Source: Rosa chinensis (Eukaryota > Streptophyta > Magnoliopsida > Rosales > Rosaceae). From it: a stretch of 64,000 bases of DNA. The position numbers were made by a program, and so were the translations under genes. This document shows positions 23,481-35,989 of the stretch, in pieces. How positions within the stretch are numbered: the first letter of the stretch is position 1; each line of letters begins with the position of its first letter. The stretch is taken from positions 23,944,001 through 24,008,000 of the forward strand of contig NC_037090.1 in the NCBI RefSeq assembly GCF_002994745.2. Direction: 5' to 3'. Below the pieces are notes generated by a model. It ran no database searches. It was not told where the DNA came from and saw only the letters and a list, made by a program, of their open reading frames with translations.

Positions 23481-25902
23481 GTTGGTTCATTCCAATTATC
23501 AGTATTTCACAATTAATGTTTACTGAAGCTAAGGTAACAACCATATCAAGAGTTGTAGATCTTGATCTATGGCTCCAAATGAGCTACTATCATGTTATCG
23601 AATTTTAAATATTATTGCATTAATTACCTCCTATATGGTTGGAGAAGACTTTATGCCATCAGATATATACTGTATCGAATTTTCTACAGTAAACTAAGGC
23701 ATATGATGTCATGAACATGAAGTTCCTTGAACCAAATATACTATTTGGCTTGACTGGTTACATCATGTTTTGTCTACCATGTTGCGTGGAATCACTTACA
23801 AGTTTTGATGACTGCTAACCTTACACACAAGCAAATTATTTATTTACCGCATATTTGCGAGTTGTCACTTTAATGAGACAATCCTCCTGCCATGAGGGGG
23901 AGAAAGATTGTTCCTGAAGAACGATATGAATTGGTGTGAGATATTTATCCACCGTCTCATTTTGACTTCGAGAAATATCAAAACTAGTGAATTGATAAAA
24001 GAAAGTGACAAAATTATATGCTAAATGCAAAGTCATCTGCTTAGGTTAAAGTCCTTGAGACCAACCATATTAATACAAACAATGTAGACTCCATTTGATT
24101 TGTGGGATGCAAATGTATCCAATTAACATGGTTCTCCTGAAGAAAATATCATTAAACAATATCACAGCTCCTAATATGGCTACACATACAGAGGGTGTAG
24201 GTATGCCATTAGGAAATGATGTTTTAGTGATACAATAATAAATCAATATGGTTGATGCTAATATACAAAACATGTTTTGACCTAAAATTTGGTTTGGGTT
24301 TGCCACCAACCAATGAAGATCTTCACTTCAAAGAGAGTGATAGATATTTAAATGCAACTTTTGCGCATGGTCATAATAAGACAGTCTTCCCACCATTAGG
24401 AGGAGGAAAGAGTATTGTCATTTGAATAACGGCGTGAATTTGTGTGGAATGTATCCACCAGGTCTAAAGTTTTAACAGGGAAGATTATACAAGCCCTGTA
24501 ATGCTCATACATGAGATTATAAGTAAAAAGATCCATATTCGCTACATGACTCATCTATGAGAGATGATTGTCCTAGAAGTGACAATATATGCCCCAAAAG
24601 TGGCATGGGTACCCAATATCAATAAGCTTATTACAGCTAATGCATACACATAAGAATGTGTGGGATCTATGATTAATGATCATCAATGATAATTTACAAA
24701 TGGTAGCTACCAAAGAAAAATCATTAAGGGCTGTATTGATGCTATACCACGTTTCACCATGAATGTCGACAAAGTATATTATTGGCCAAATTGGAAAGAG
24801 GCAATTCCAATGAAATTGAATATTTGAAACGTGATGAAATACTTGGACCTTTAACCCTATATGGTACAAAAGGGTATTTATCAAAAGTGAAGATAAATCA
24901 CTATGACACAATGTCTATTTATAGAGACATGAGATTATGAATATCTTCCCTTATATGAATGACAATTTTCTATAAGTATAGTGTTACATATAGTTGTTAT
25001 ATTGACGAGAGATTTATGGCACCTTGTTATCATATATTATGAATATCTTAAAGATACATTGCTAAAAGCAAAGTTTCATTATAAGCGCATTGCTTATCAA
25101 ATCCTTAAGGGATTCAAATACATGAATGATTCAAATGCTAGTCCATGAAAGGTTGAAAGAGCCTGAAGCTCACTCATGGAATCAAAGAGTCTAAAGCTAG
25201 CTCATATGTACTCATTTCGTTCTAGTCAACGAGATCTAAATTGCCTTAATGAGTATTATGAAGAGACTACTATTGAATTCGAATTATGAATATAATATTG
25301 CAACATATTCTAACTTTCGCAAAGTTATGAATAACTTAAAGCTCTTGAAGAAGCTTATATGAGACATATCAATACACAAAGATATTGATGTGTATGGCTA
25401 GGTATGCCATGATGATTTTTTCAATGTTTTAAACTATACAAAGTTAAATGTGTCAATTTCTTTATATTGTTTAGCTATTACTTTGTGTATGAATTTGAGC
25501 ATATGAGATTATTTCTAACCTTATCATACGAGGTAAGGCTTATTGAAAATCGTCTAGCTTTGTTGGTATTGCTTAACCTTTTCAGGTATGAAAATCTGTG
25601 ATGAGCCCCTATATGCAAAGCACAAGTGGTCTCACTTCAGTGATAGACACATCAAACCACTATACATGGTACATGTAGCTTATCGCACACATAATTAAGG
25701 CTTGCAACAATCAGGGGGAGATTCTCATCAGGAGGAGCATCCAGAAGCATGCTACCTAGGATATATGCGCGTTGTGCTCTTTTTGTCCTTCGACCAGGGT
25801 TATTTTTGTCCCATTGGGTTTTTTTTACATGGCAAGGTTTTTAACGAGGCAACAATAAGCGCGTCCAATATCATCATTCATTGGTAGACATCCAAGGGGG
25901 AG

Positions 25903-26065
25903 TGTTGTAAATATTATTATCTATATGGCTGTCCACGTAAATACTCATTAGTTGTGTACTTTGATGTAAACCCTACATCTATATAAAAAAGGCTAATGAG
26001 ACTGAATGATATACTTCTACTTCCTCCTTACTATTCTCTCTCTATCTTCTCCCTACTTTATAACA
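25903..26065 (+). repeat. 3' LTR of decayed Copia element
   Basis: 163 bp, matching 7610-7772 with a few changes. It follows the purine tract near 25894-25902 and is followed by the target duplication CTTTT. Confidence 0.88.
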
Positions 26066-26070
26066 CTTTT

Positions 26071-26320
26071 GTTTTTATTTTGTATTTTTGTTTTTTTTTT
26101 TTTTGTTTTTTTTGTATTTTTCTTAACCTAGTACTATAAATATTGTGGAGTGTGAGCATATCGTTGTCTTAGCCTTTTATGTAATTTGGCGATTGTAATA
26201 TATTTTCTTTGTTTGAACCACATGTGTTTGGTTAAAAAGCGCTAAGATGCACTACTTAGGTGTTGGATATAAAAGTCGCGGTCCATTCCATAAAAAGGCG
26301 GATTTACATTCCATCTTATA
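26071..26320. other. RLP-a 3' flank, non-coding
   Basis: T-rich sequence and an AAATATTGTGGAGTGTGAGC block resembling the flanks at about 49018 and 63052. No gene seen. Confidence 0.5.
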
Positions 26321-28098
26321 CTAGTTCCTTAATATGCATGTGCTTCGCACATGTCAATTGACATTTTTTTTGTTATCTGAGAAAAAAACCACAGTTTTAA
26401 ACAAATTGTCAAGGATGTTTCCTATTTATGTGGGAAACTTGTTCTTGTTTTATGGAGATAATACATTTCCTTTTATTGTCATTTAATCTAAAATTATTGA
26501 ATTACTATTGCTTCCTCACGTATAAATAGTTTATTTAATCAATTTGATTAAGAAGGGGCATTTTGGATAGTTCAAAAATTTAACCATTCTTATAGAATTG
26601 GCTTAAATAATAAAGGTTGACTGAAAATTAACAATTGAATTCCTGAAATAATGTAAGAGCATGAATTTATAATGTCATGTGTTGGCATGGGAAAATTTTA
26701 ATATTAGTCAGATAAATCGGATCGTAATTCTTTTAACTTCTTGAGGGATAATGACAAACTGAGAGGATCGAATACATAATGTTCCATAAATTTTAAAGGA
26801 TTAAAAAGTTATTAATCATGACCCTCTCTATTTTAAAGTAAACAGGATGTTAACTAAATTTTTAACCGAACAAATGTATTCTATTTTTGTGGACTTAGTG
26901 TGTCTTTTTTTTTTTTAAGTAAGCAGTTGCCCTCAAGGCTTGATTAATGAAATTGCAGTATATATGGGAGGGGACATGGTGCCTATACTTCAAACTACAA
27001 TACGCATCAAGAGAACTAACTGAAATAATAACATAAGTCTTCTTAGAAGTTAGAAGTTGCACAAAAACATTTGAGAGGTGTACGTTCACAACTTCACATC
27101 AAACACAATTACACAGGATATTATGTAAGTACTCAAGTACTAAATATGAGAATCAATCTGATAAGAAATTTAATTAGTAAACCACAATATATTCCTACTA
27201 AACAATGTCTACAGCTTTCAAGATTTTTTTATTTTTTTTTTCTCTTTAACCCTTAACCCACCCTACCCTTACATATGTCAATGAGAAGAATACGTATATC
27301 AAAAATAAGAAAAAGTTAAACAAAAGAAACCTTGTGCTAAACAATGTCTCCAGCTTTCAAGATTTTTTTTTTCTCTTTAACCCTTAACCCACCCTACCCT
27401 TACATATGTCAATGAGAAGAATACGTATATCAAAAATAAGAAAAAGTTAAACAAAAGAAACCTTGTGTTTAAGGAAAACTGAAATTGGGAGAAAATTGAG
27501 TCGTGCTATCATTGATAATAAGGGCCTCTTTATATAGAAGATTACAAGGTACAGAATCAGAGTTGTACAAGGAAAGATAATCATACAATTAATCAGATAT
27601 CTATGAATATTTCCGAGAATATCTCTAATTCTAAACCCTATTACAACTAGGTCAAGTAACCTAGAGTTTGAGCCAGACACATATTCTGGATTTACTTGAA
27701 CACCTTGTTAATTTTCAACTAGTTTACCCAAAATTGAATAGGTTCGATCACAAAACCTACGGTGCTGTGGATTTCAACTTTTTCCTCCCCTTCGTCTAGC
27801 GCTTAACATTTGCTAGACTCCAAACACACCCTATGGGTGTGGATAATTACGTGAAAAGTTATTTCACAGAATGTGGAGAAAATTGCTGTACATATTTTGT
27901 TTTTGATTTTTTTTTTTGTTAAATTTATTTTGTTTTTCTTTTATTTGTGAATTGACCATTTTGTCTTTCTCAAATATTTCAGTTAAAATGTTTTTTAATA
28001 TTTGAGGGATATTTTGATAAAATTTTTCTATTTTGGCTTACAAACTCTCTTCTCTTAATAATAGTATAGATGTCCTTTCAAAAAAATAATAGTATAGA
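26321..28098 (-). mobile_element. Non-autonomous Helitron
   Basis: Read on the minus strand, the right-hand end begins TCTATACTATTATT, a Helitron-like 5' start. The left end has a hairpin (CATGTGC, TTC, GCACATG; 26337-26353) 12 nt before a terminal CTAG (26321-26324 on the plus strand). Insertion between A and T is respected (A at 26320, T at 28071 or 28099). The 5' terminus is present twice, ending at 28070 and 28098. There is no Rep or helicase frame. Confidence 0.65.
27196..27468. repeat. Tandem duplication of about 135 bp inside Helitron
   Basis: Two adjacent copies, each starting AAACAATGTCT and containing AACCCTTAACCCACCCTACC and GAAACCTTGTG. No coding content. Confidence 0.8.
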
Positions 28099-29336
28099 TA
28101 AAATATTGTATAGTGTGAGCAGGTAATTGCTCTGTTTTGTTTTGTGATATGGTGATTGTTTTCGTTTTTCAAATATACTACCATCTTTACAAGGTTAGTG
28201 CTAAGATTTTCTATTTTTGATCAGTGGCAATGCCAACTTCTAGTGAAACTGCAACTTGCTCAAGAGCCCAAAACCGCCGGAAAGCAGTATGCCCAAAAGG
28301 CCCTTCGTTGTACAAAGCAGGTACAAGAAGTAAAATACATACCCGTCGTTGGCTTGGAGCCTTCGACATAAGCAATCAACCATGTTCCTCTCTCTCTCAT
28401 TTCCCTATTTCTGAGACCAACAACCAAACTGGGTATGCATCTTTTCTGTCTCTCATATTTGTTTCTGAGTTGGTTTCTGCAATTTGTTTTCTGGCTTTTG
28501 TTTCCAAAACTTGGCCCTTCAAAGTTCAAATTGCTTCAATTTATTGTGATTGCGGAATTATGAGGGCTAAGAAATCTGAAGCTAATTGCCTCTCTCTCTC
28601 TCTCTCACTTCAAATTTCCTAGGTTGGGTTTGGTATTTCTGATTGGGTATGTGACTTCTGGGCCATTCAATATTCAATGTATTTGAAAATTGAATTAGTT
28701 AGATCAAGAATTGATGAGTGATGTTGGTTCTTGTCCGGCCAGATTTAGTGCCAGTAATACCGAGAACGATGAGGGTTAATGCAGCTGCTAATACCGAGAA
28801 TGAGAATAGAGAAGAACAAACTCCAATGTGGCAATTTGGTGGCTTTCATTTTATTTTTTTGGGGTCAAAGGGTGGTTTTGTTTGTCAAGATAGATATGCT
28901 ACTTGAACAGACAGCGTAATATTGAAAATTATTCATACAGTGTGATGGTTTATTCAGGTCCCGAGCAATCAAAACTACAGAGTTGTGAAATTTCAGTTTT
29001 CTGTTTTCTTTTCTATGTGTTTTTAAAGAACAAACACAAGTTATTTGAATGTGCGGAAGAAGGAGCAATTTCCTGTACTAAAAATAGTCTATTGTTTTGT
29101 TATTTTTGCTTTATCAGTAACCAAATGTGGCTTTACAGTTTCATGGACTCCTGGTTATTAGTTAGCTTAAACAATGACGACTTTCTCACTTTTAGGGTTT
29201 TGTGAGTTTTAGGTGAAATTTCTTGTTTGATATCGGTAACTTTTGTCCTGTAAAATTTTCATCTCCGTCCATTGAAGTTTAACTTAATGTTTTATTTCTT
29301 TTGGTTGATGTTAGGTTTGGCAACAAGGTGCTTGAA
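28099..29336 (+). other. MED7 upstream region, shared with the other two RLP copies
   Basis: 28099-28420 matches 49018-49310, and about 28440-29090 matches 63095-63720. It includes two ATG-led stretches that could be leader exons, MPTSSETATC at 28224 and one containing EENREEQ-like acidic text near 28790-28850. Neither was recognised. A CT repeat lies at about 28591-28608. Likely the MED7 promoter and leader. Confidence 0.5.
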
Positions 29337-30194
29337 ATGGCTACAGCGACCTGCCAACCTCCACCGCCGTATTATAAGCTATACAAAGATTACTTACAAG
29401 ATCTCAAATCCGCTCCTGAGCCGCCGCCTTCAATTGAAGGGACATACGTTTGCTATGGTGCTAATTACACCGTATGCTTTTCCTATTCTTTACCTTCTTC
29501 TCCACATTTATGTACATATTGTAAATTTGATATCTGAAAGTTGCTTTGTTGCTTAATCTTTGGATACCATAAGTATTGTCGTAACTAATTATAGTTTTTA
29601 ATTATCATCTGGAGAATGTAATGCGTCATTTAGTTCCTTAACCCAGGACTGCAATGTTAATGCATTTGAAGTTGCAGGTTTTGACTTTTGACTATTGAGT
29701 TTTTGGGGATAATCCTTTAACAAAATAAGCTTATTCTTCTAGATTATTGTGTTAATGTTATCAATGTCTGACTTGCTTCCATTATTTCCTTGTAATTTAT
29801 TTCTAACAAAGTTTCATGTTTATTTTATATAGACGGGTGACGTCTTCCAAGCTTGGAAGAACAGGGAGTGTGTCAACTGTACCCAAAAGGCCCAAATTGG
29901 CACGTCTACCTCCGGGCTAGTTTAACCGTTCTCTTTTTCTTTCTTTCTTTCTTTCTTTCTTTATTTTGTTTTATTGTTTTGTTTGAGAAGAAAGAATCTT
30001 TATTAAGACAAAAGCTTAGTGTACATGCAGTGGACGAGTAGTTCACACTAGTTTAGTGTTTGTGTCCTGTGAAAAACTACATTTGATGCGTAGGAATTGA
30101 TTTGAATATCTTGATTCAATCACCTATATAGCAGTTTCTCCTTAGGGTCAGTGGAATTAGGTAACTGATATTTTTAATAAAAAATTTAATAAGA

Positions 30195-30744
30195 CTCTTC
30201 TCTGGCTAAGCTGCAAGACTGGCAATACTTGTGGGTAGAAACGGACTCGGCAGTTGTCTTGAGGTATTTTGCTTCTCCAAAACTGGTTCCTTGGCGACTT
30301 CGGGTGCAATGTTCTAACTGTTTGGCTCTTGCAAGACATTTGCATCTCCATGTTTCTCACATTTTCAGGGAAGGGAATGCTCCCGCTGATACTTTGGCTA
30401 ACTATGGAGCGTCTCATGAGGGTGGTAGCATGTGGACGTCGCTGCCTTCTTTTTTGGTTGCTGACTTTGGCCGTGATTATTCATCAAGGCCAGCATATAG
30501 ATTTTCATAATGTTCCCAGGTTGTCCTATGTCCTCACTGTGTGCTAGTTATGCTTCTTTAGTTATGATTGTTTTCTTTTGCAATTGCCAGGACTTTTCTA
30601 GAATGTTCCTAGGTGGTGTGTTTCTTCATTTTTCCATGTACTTTGATGTGGGTTGGCTTTGGTTGTGTCCTCCATCCCTTTGTACTGTTTGTTTGAGGTA
30701 TCAATAAATTTCCGAGAGAGGGCGATGAGTTAGTCCTCCTCTCG

Positions 30745-30775
<31 letters not shown>
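30195..30775 (+). mobile_element. 5'-truncated LINE with RNase H domain
   Basis: The frame up to 30510 encodes the C-terminal RNase-H-like domain of plant L1-type LINEs: VETDSAVVLRYF, then HIFREGNAPADTLANYG. A 3' tail with AATAAATTTCC, GAGGGCGATGAGTTAGTCC and a poly-T/poly-A tract follows. Endonuclease and reverse transcriptase are absent, as expected from 5' truncation. It lies in a MED7 intron. Confidence 0.8.
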
Positions 30776-31269
30776 GATACTACGTTGGGAATCTTCACTT
30801 GTGTTATGAGGCTGAGAGGTATTCAAATATGTTACATATATAAAAAATTCTTATCAGGAACTATTGAATGTTTAGGCAAGAGAAGTAGCAACCTTTAGGA
30901 AATGTTCATCCACATGTCCAACTTATTAACCTAATTTTCCTAGCCTTTGGGAATGCCCGCATCCATACTAAATAGCATCTTGATAGATCAGGTATTGATG
31001 GCCAAACTGTGATTACCAGAAATAAGGAACTTCTAGGGAATGTATGAATTTCTTGACTACTTGCGGGTATTGTGATAGTAGTTTTGTTTGGTTTAGTTAG
31101 AATTATTATTTGAGATAATTCTCTGCAAGAAACGAATAGGAAGTTAGGAACCGAAAGTTTGTATGTTGGTGTAAGTTTTATTGAATATTGGCTTTATTTA
31201 ATTGGTGGGCAAAATCCAATTGAATGGCCCATGGTGATCACGTGGGCAAGGCCCCTAGGTTAATTAGGA

Positions 31270-31273
31270 TAGG

Positions 31274-31308
<35 letters not shown>

Positions 31309-31346
31309 TATATATATAAATATTATATATATATATATATATATAT
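31270..31346. repeat. AT microsatellite in 5' LTR
   Basis: Runs of TA/AT with a few interruptions. The 3' LTR has a shorter version at about 35949-35980. Confidence 0.9.
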
Positions 31347-31700
31347 GTATGTCTAGATTAATTAGACAACACACATATATGCCGCCAGTATTGCAAAGAG
31401 AGAGAGTTAACTAGGTTATTGGTGTATTGGGTTTTTGGATGGAGTTTATTCTCAAACTCTAATTGTATTCTCTCCAATTGATTATAGTGGAATTTCTCGC
31501 CGGCTCCGAAGTGGACGTAGCTCAATCACATTGATTGAGTGAACCACTATAAATTCTTGTGTTCTTGTGTTTGCTTTCTTTTTCGTTATTTGGTCGCTCA
31601 TCTAGTTCCATATCAGTATTGTGTTTGTTACGCTTCCGCACAACAAACTGGTATCAAAGCTCTGGTTCTGAATTGAGAATTGATTCATTGATTGGAAACC

Positions 31701-34700
31701 ATGGTTGACGAGAAAAAGAAAGGGACTGAGTCTTCAGGTTCTTCGCGTTGGTCGACTTCCAGGCCATCAATTGGTAATGCCAAATTTGAAGTTGAAAAGT
31801 TTAATGGTACCAACAATTTTGGCATGTGGCAGTGTGAGATGATGGATGTCTTGTGTCAACAAGAATTGGATATAGCTCTAGAAGATAAACCTGTAGACAT
31901 AGATGATGTAGAGTGGGCGAGAATTAACAAGTGGGCTTGTGGTTCTATCAGAATGTGTCTTGCTAAAGATCAGAAATTCTTTGTCATGAAAGAAACTTCT
32001 GCAAAAGCGTTGTGGAAGAAATTAGAAGACCAATATATGATCAAGAGTGCTGAAAATCGGTTTCACCTGAAGAGGCGGCTTTTTCGATTTAATTATCGAT
32101 AGGGTGTTTCTGTGTCTGAACACATCAGTGATTTCAATAAGATACTTGCAGATTTGGCTAATTTGGATGTGAAAATTAGTGATGAGGATAAAGCGTTGTG
32201 TTTGCTAAATTCTCTTCCTGACGAGTATGAGCATTTGATTACAACTTTGTTGCATGGAAAGAATGATGTGAAATTTGATGATGTGTGTAATTCATTGATA
32301 AATAATGAGTGCAGAAAGAAAGAAAAGCAACTTCAGAATGTTTCAGGTGAAGAACTTGTAGTGAGGGGCAGAGCTGATGAGAGAAAACCTACTGGAAAAA
32401 GAGGTAAATCTCGTTCCAAGTCAAGAACTAAATTTCCTGCAAAAGATGAGTGTGCTTTTTGTCGCAACAAAGGTCATTGGAAGAAAGATTGTCCTAAGTT
32501 GAAGAATAGAGACAAGAAGGATTCTGAAGTGAATGTTGTAAGAGATGATGAAGATGACGACTTTGATTTTGCTTTGAGTTGTTCATCAGCTTTTGAAGAT
32601 TTTGAAGAAGAAGAGATTGAGTTTGCTTTGGCTAATTCATCTGTAGTTGGTTATTCTGACAAGTGGATTATGGATTCAGGTTGTTCACATCATATGTGCC
32701 CTAATAGGGAATGGTTCTCTACTTTCAAGGAGTTGAATGGTGGAGTAGTTTTGATGGGAGACAACAGTCCTTGCAGAACAAGAGGGATTGGTACAATTCG
32801 TCTCAAGATGCATGATGGAGTAGTCAGAGAGTTAACTAATGTCAGGTATGTTCCAAATTTGAAGAAAAATCTTATCTCTTTGGGAACTTTAGAATCAAAA
32901 GGGCACACAATTACATTGAAAAGTGGAGTTGCTAAAGTTGTCTCTGGTTCACTTGTGATGATGAGAGGTGAAAGGTTCAGAAATTTATATTTTCTACAAG
33001 GGAGTACAGTGACAGGTGAAATAGCAATATCTAAGACTACAGATGATGATGATACAGACAATACAAAATTATGGCATATGCGTCTTGGACATGCTGGTGA
33101 GAAAGCAATGCAGGGATTAGTGAAGCAAGGTCTATTGAAAGGCGCAAAGACAGGAAAATTAAAATTTTGTGAACATTGTGTCTTGGGAAAACAGACTAGA
33201 GTTAAATTTGGCACCGCAGTTCATCAGACTAAAGGTACTCTAGATTATGTTCACATTGATGTATGGGGACCTACCAAAACTGCATCTTTGGCAGGTAAGC
33301 ATTATTATATCTCTTTTGTTGATGACTTCTCTAGAAGAGTATGGGTGTACACCATGAAGCATAAAGATGAAGTCTTAGATATATTTGTGAAGTGGAAGAA
33401 GATGATTGAGACTCAGACCGGTAGAAAAATTAAGAGGCTCAGGTCAGATAATGGTGGTGAATATAAATCTGATCCGTTCTTGAAACTATGTCAAGATGAG
33501 GGCATTGTGAGACACTTCACAGTTAGAGAGACACCACAACAAAATGGGGTGGCAGAGCGCATGAATCGGACTTTATTGGAGAAAATTCGGTGTATGTTGT
33601 CTAATGCTAGATTAGGCAAAGAATTTTGGGCTGAGGCAGTTGTGTATGCAAGCCACCTCATTAATAGGTTACCTACTGCTGCACTTGAGGGAAAAACTCC
33701 CATGGAGGTATGGTCCGGTAAACTTGCTACTGATTATCACTATTTACATATTTTTGGTTGTCCTGCTTATTTTCATGTCAAGGAAAGCAAGCTTGATCCA
33801 AGGGCCAAGAAAGCTATATTCTTGGGATTTAATGAGGGTGTTAAGGGATTCAGGCTTTGGTGTCCAAATGTGAAGAAAGTTGTTGTAAGCAGAGATGTAA
33901 CTTTTGATGAGGCTATTATGGTTGATCAGAACAAGCAGAAAAATTCTGAAGAGCAGAGAATGACCGTAGAGAGTTTCCAGCAGGTGGAGTTAAAAGAAAA
34001 AATTGTTGAAACTTCAATTGATCCAGTGAGTCCTATTGTTGATTCAGATGATTTAAATATTGAGGACATGAGTGTTGAAGTAGAGGCTCCAACCCAAGAG
34101 CCTACACAACAAGATGGACCAATTGCAACTACAAAGGGAAAAAGGAATGCTAAAAAGCCAGTTTGGCTTAATGATATGGTGACTTATGCACTTCCAGTTA
34201 CTGAAGAAGAAATTCCTACTACTTATGAAGAAGCTGTCATACATGCAGATTGTGTAGAATGGGAAAAAGCTATGGGTGAGGAGATGAAGTCTCTTCACAA
34301 GAATAAAACATGGGAGTTAGTTCAGTTACCGCATGGCAAGAGAGCAATTGGTTGCAAGTGGGTGTTTGCTAAAAAGGAAGGATCACGGTACAAGGCTAGG
34401 TTGGTAGCCAAAGGCTATGCACAAAAAGAAGGAATTGACTACAATGAGGTATTTTCTCCTGTTGTTAAGCATTCTTCTATTCGTATTTTATTGGCCTTGG
34501 TTGCACAGTTTGATCTGGAATTAGCATAGCTTGATGTAAAAACTGCTTTCTTACATAGTGAATTAAAAGAAGAGATATATATGACTCAGCCAGAAGGATT
34601 TAAAATTGCTGGTATAGAAAATTGGGTCTGCAAACTGCATAAATCATTGTATGGTTTGAAACAATCTCCAAGGCAGTGGTACAAGCGGTTTGATAAATTT

Positions 34701-35765
34701 ATGTTCGGTCAGAAGTACACTCGGAGTCTTTATGATCCATGTGTTTATTTTCGCAAGCTACAGGATGGGACCTTCATTTATTTGCTCTTATATGTTGATG
34801 ATATGTTAATTGCATCTAAGAGCAAGGTGGAGATAAATAAATTAAAATCACAATTGAGTGGTGAATTTGAGATGAAGGACTTCGGAGAAGCTAAAAAGAT
34901 TTTGGGCATGGAAATTGAAAGAGATAAATCAAGAGGCAAAGTTTGTTTGTCACAGAAGCAATATTTGAAGAAGGTACTGCATCGGTTTGACATGAATGAT
35001 AAATCTAAACCTGTAAGTACACCTCTTGCCTCTCACTTTAAGCTTAAATCTACTATGTCTCCTAGCACAGATGATGATATGAAATATATGGCTAAAGTTC
35101 CTTATGCTAGTGCTGTTGGTAGCTTGATGTATTGTATGGTGTGTACTAGACCGGATATTTCACAGGCCTTAAGTGTGGTGAGCAGATATATGCATAACCC
35201 AGGTAAAGGTCATTGGCAAGCAGTGAAGTGGATTCTACGGTATATTCTTGGTACTATGGATGTTGGATTAGTTTTTCAGCAGGATAAGACAAGTCAATGT
35301 GTTGTTGGATATGTGGACTCTGATTTCGCAGGTGATTTGGATAAGTGCCGATCTACTACAGCTTATGTGTTTACTCTTGCTAGTAGACCGGTGAGTTGGA
35401 AGTCGAATTTGCAATCTACAATTGCTTTGTCGACTACAGAAGCTGAATATATAGCAGTAACAGAGGGTGCAAAAGAAGCAGTTTGGCTTCGTGGTTTACT
35501 TGAGGACTTGGGAATTATTCAAGAATATGTGGATATTTTTTGTGACAGTCAAAGTGCTATTCATTTAGCAGAGAATCAAGTTACTCATGCTTGTACTAAA
35601 CATATCAATGTCAAATTTCACAAGATTCGTCAGATGGTGGAGGATGGTGATGTTCAACTCCTCAAAATTGGAACTGCAGATAATCCTGCTGATATGTTGA
35701 CAAAGTCAGTTCCATTGAGCGAGTTCAAGCATTGCTTGAACTTGATTGGTGTTTGTAGAATTTGA
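31701..35765 (+). pseudogene. Copia Gag-Pol polyprotein, two amber codons
   Basis: One frame of 1355 codons from the ATG at 31701. Order of domains: Gag (UBN2 type); CCHC knuckle CAFCRNKGHWKKDC (about residue 250); protease MDSGCSHHM (about 323); pre-integrase WHMRLGH (about 457); integrase core with HIDVWGP (about 517), DNGGEY (about 582) and the PQQNGVAERMNRT stretch; reverse transcriptase with YVDDM (about 1030); and RNase H with TEAEY (about 1246), ending ADMLTKSV. Two TAG codons interrupt it: 32100-32102 in Gag and 34527-34529 in reverse transcriptase just before LDVKTAFLH, where related elements have Gln. Domain motifs are otherwise intact. Confidence 0.93.
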
Positions 35766-35945
35766 AATTCCCTACGGGGATGTCGGAGCGGCGATTGGTT
35801 TTTGAAGTTCTGCTTTGGAGAATTTACATCAAAATAAAGCCAAGGTGGAGATTATTGAATATTGGCTTTATTTAATTGGTGGGCAAAATCCAATTGAATG
35901 GCCCATGGTGATCACGTGGGCAAGGCCCCTAGGTTAATTAGGATA

Positions 35946-35989
<44 letters not shown>

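Larger units (their letters stand above)
7605..26070 (+). mobile_element. Decayed Copia LTR retrotransposon (host of a nested element)
   Basis: Two 163-bp LTRs (7610-7772 and 25903-26065) start TGTTGTAAAT and end TTATAACA, flanked by the target duplication CTTTT (7605-7609 and 26066-26070). A primer-site-like stretch, ACGTTATCAGCACG, follows LTR1. A purine tract, AAGGGGGAG, precedes LTR2. The interior is about 5.4 kb once the nested element is removed, and it is full of stops. A patch near 10060-10200 resembles the region after a Copia protease (STISG...LIDGSGRA-like), one near 23740 resembles the WHDRLGH pre-integrase motif, and the 3' end near 25730-25900 has the usual Copia tail. The nested Gypsy-type element entered between protease and integrase. 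Confidence 0.88.

Noticed and set aside
30719..30775. Second target duplication or gene at the poly-T/poly-A tract
   Set aside because: The homopolymers are best read as the LINE tail; no clear target duplication could be matched.
31701..32102. First TAG of the Copia frame as a programmed gag-pol readthrough
   Set aside because: It falls inside the Gag domain, well before the zinc knuckle, so it would not separate Gag from Pol; a plain nonsense mutation fits better.
32690..33214. Minus-strand 174-codon open frame
   Set aside because: Lies antisense to the protease-integrase part of the Copia polyprotein and has no domain of its own.
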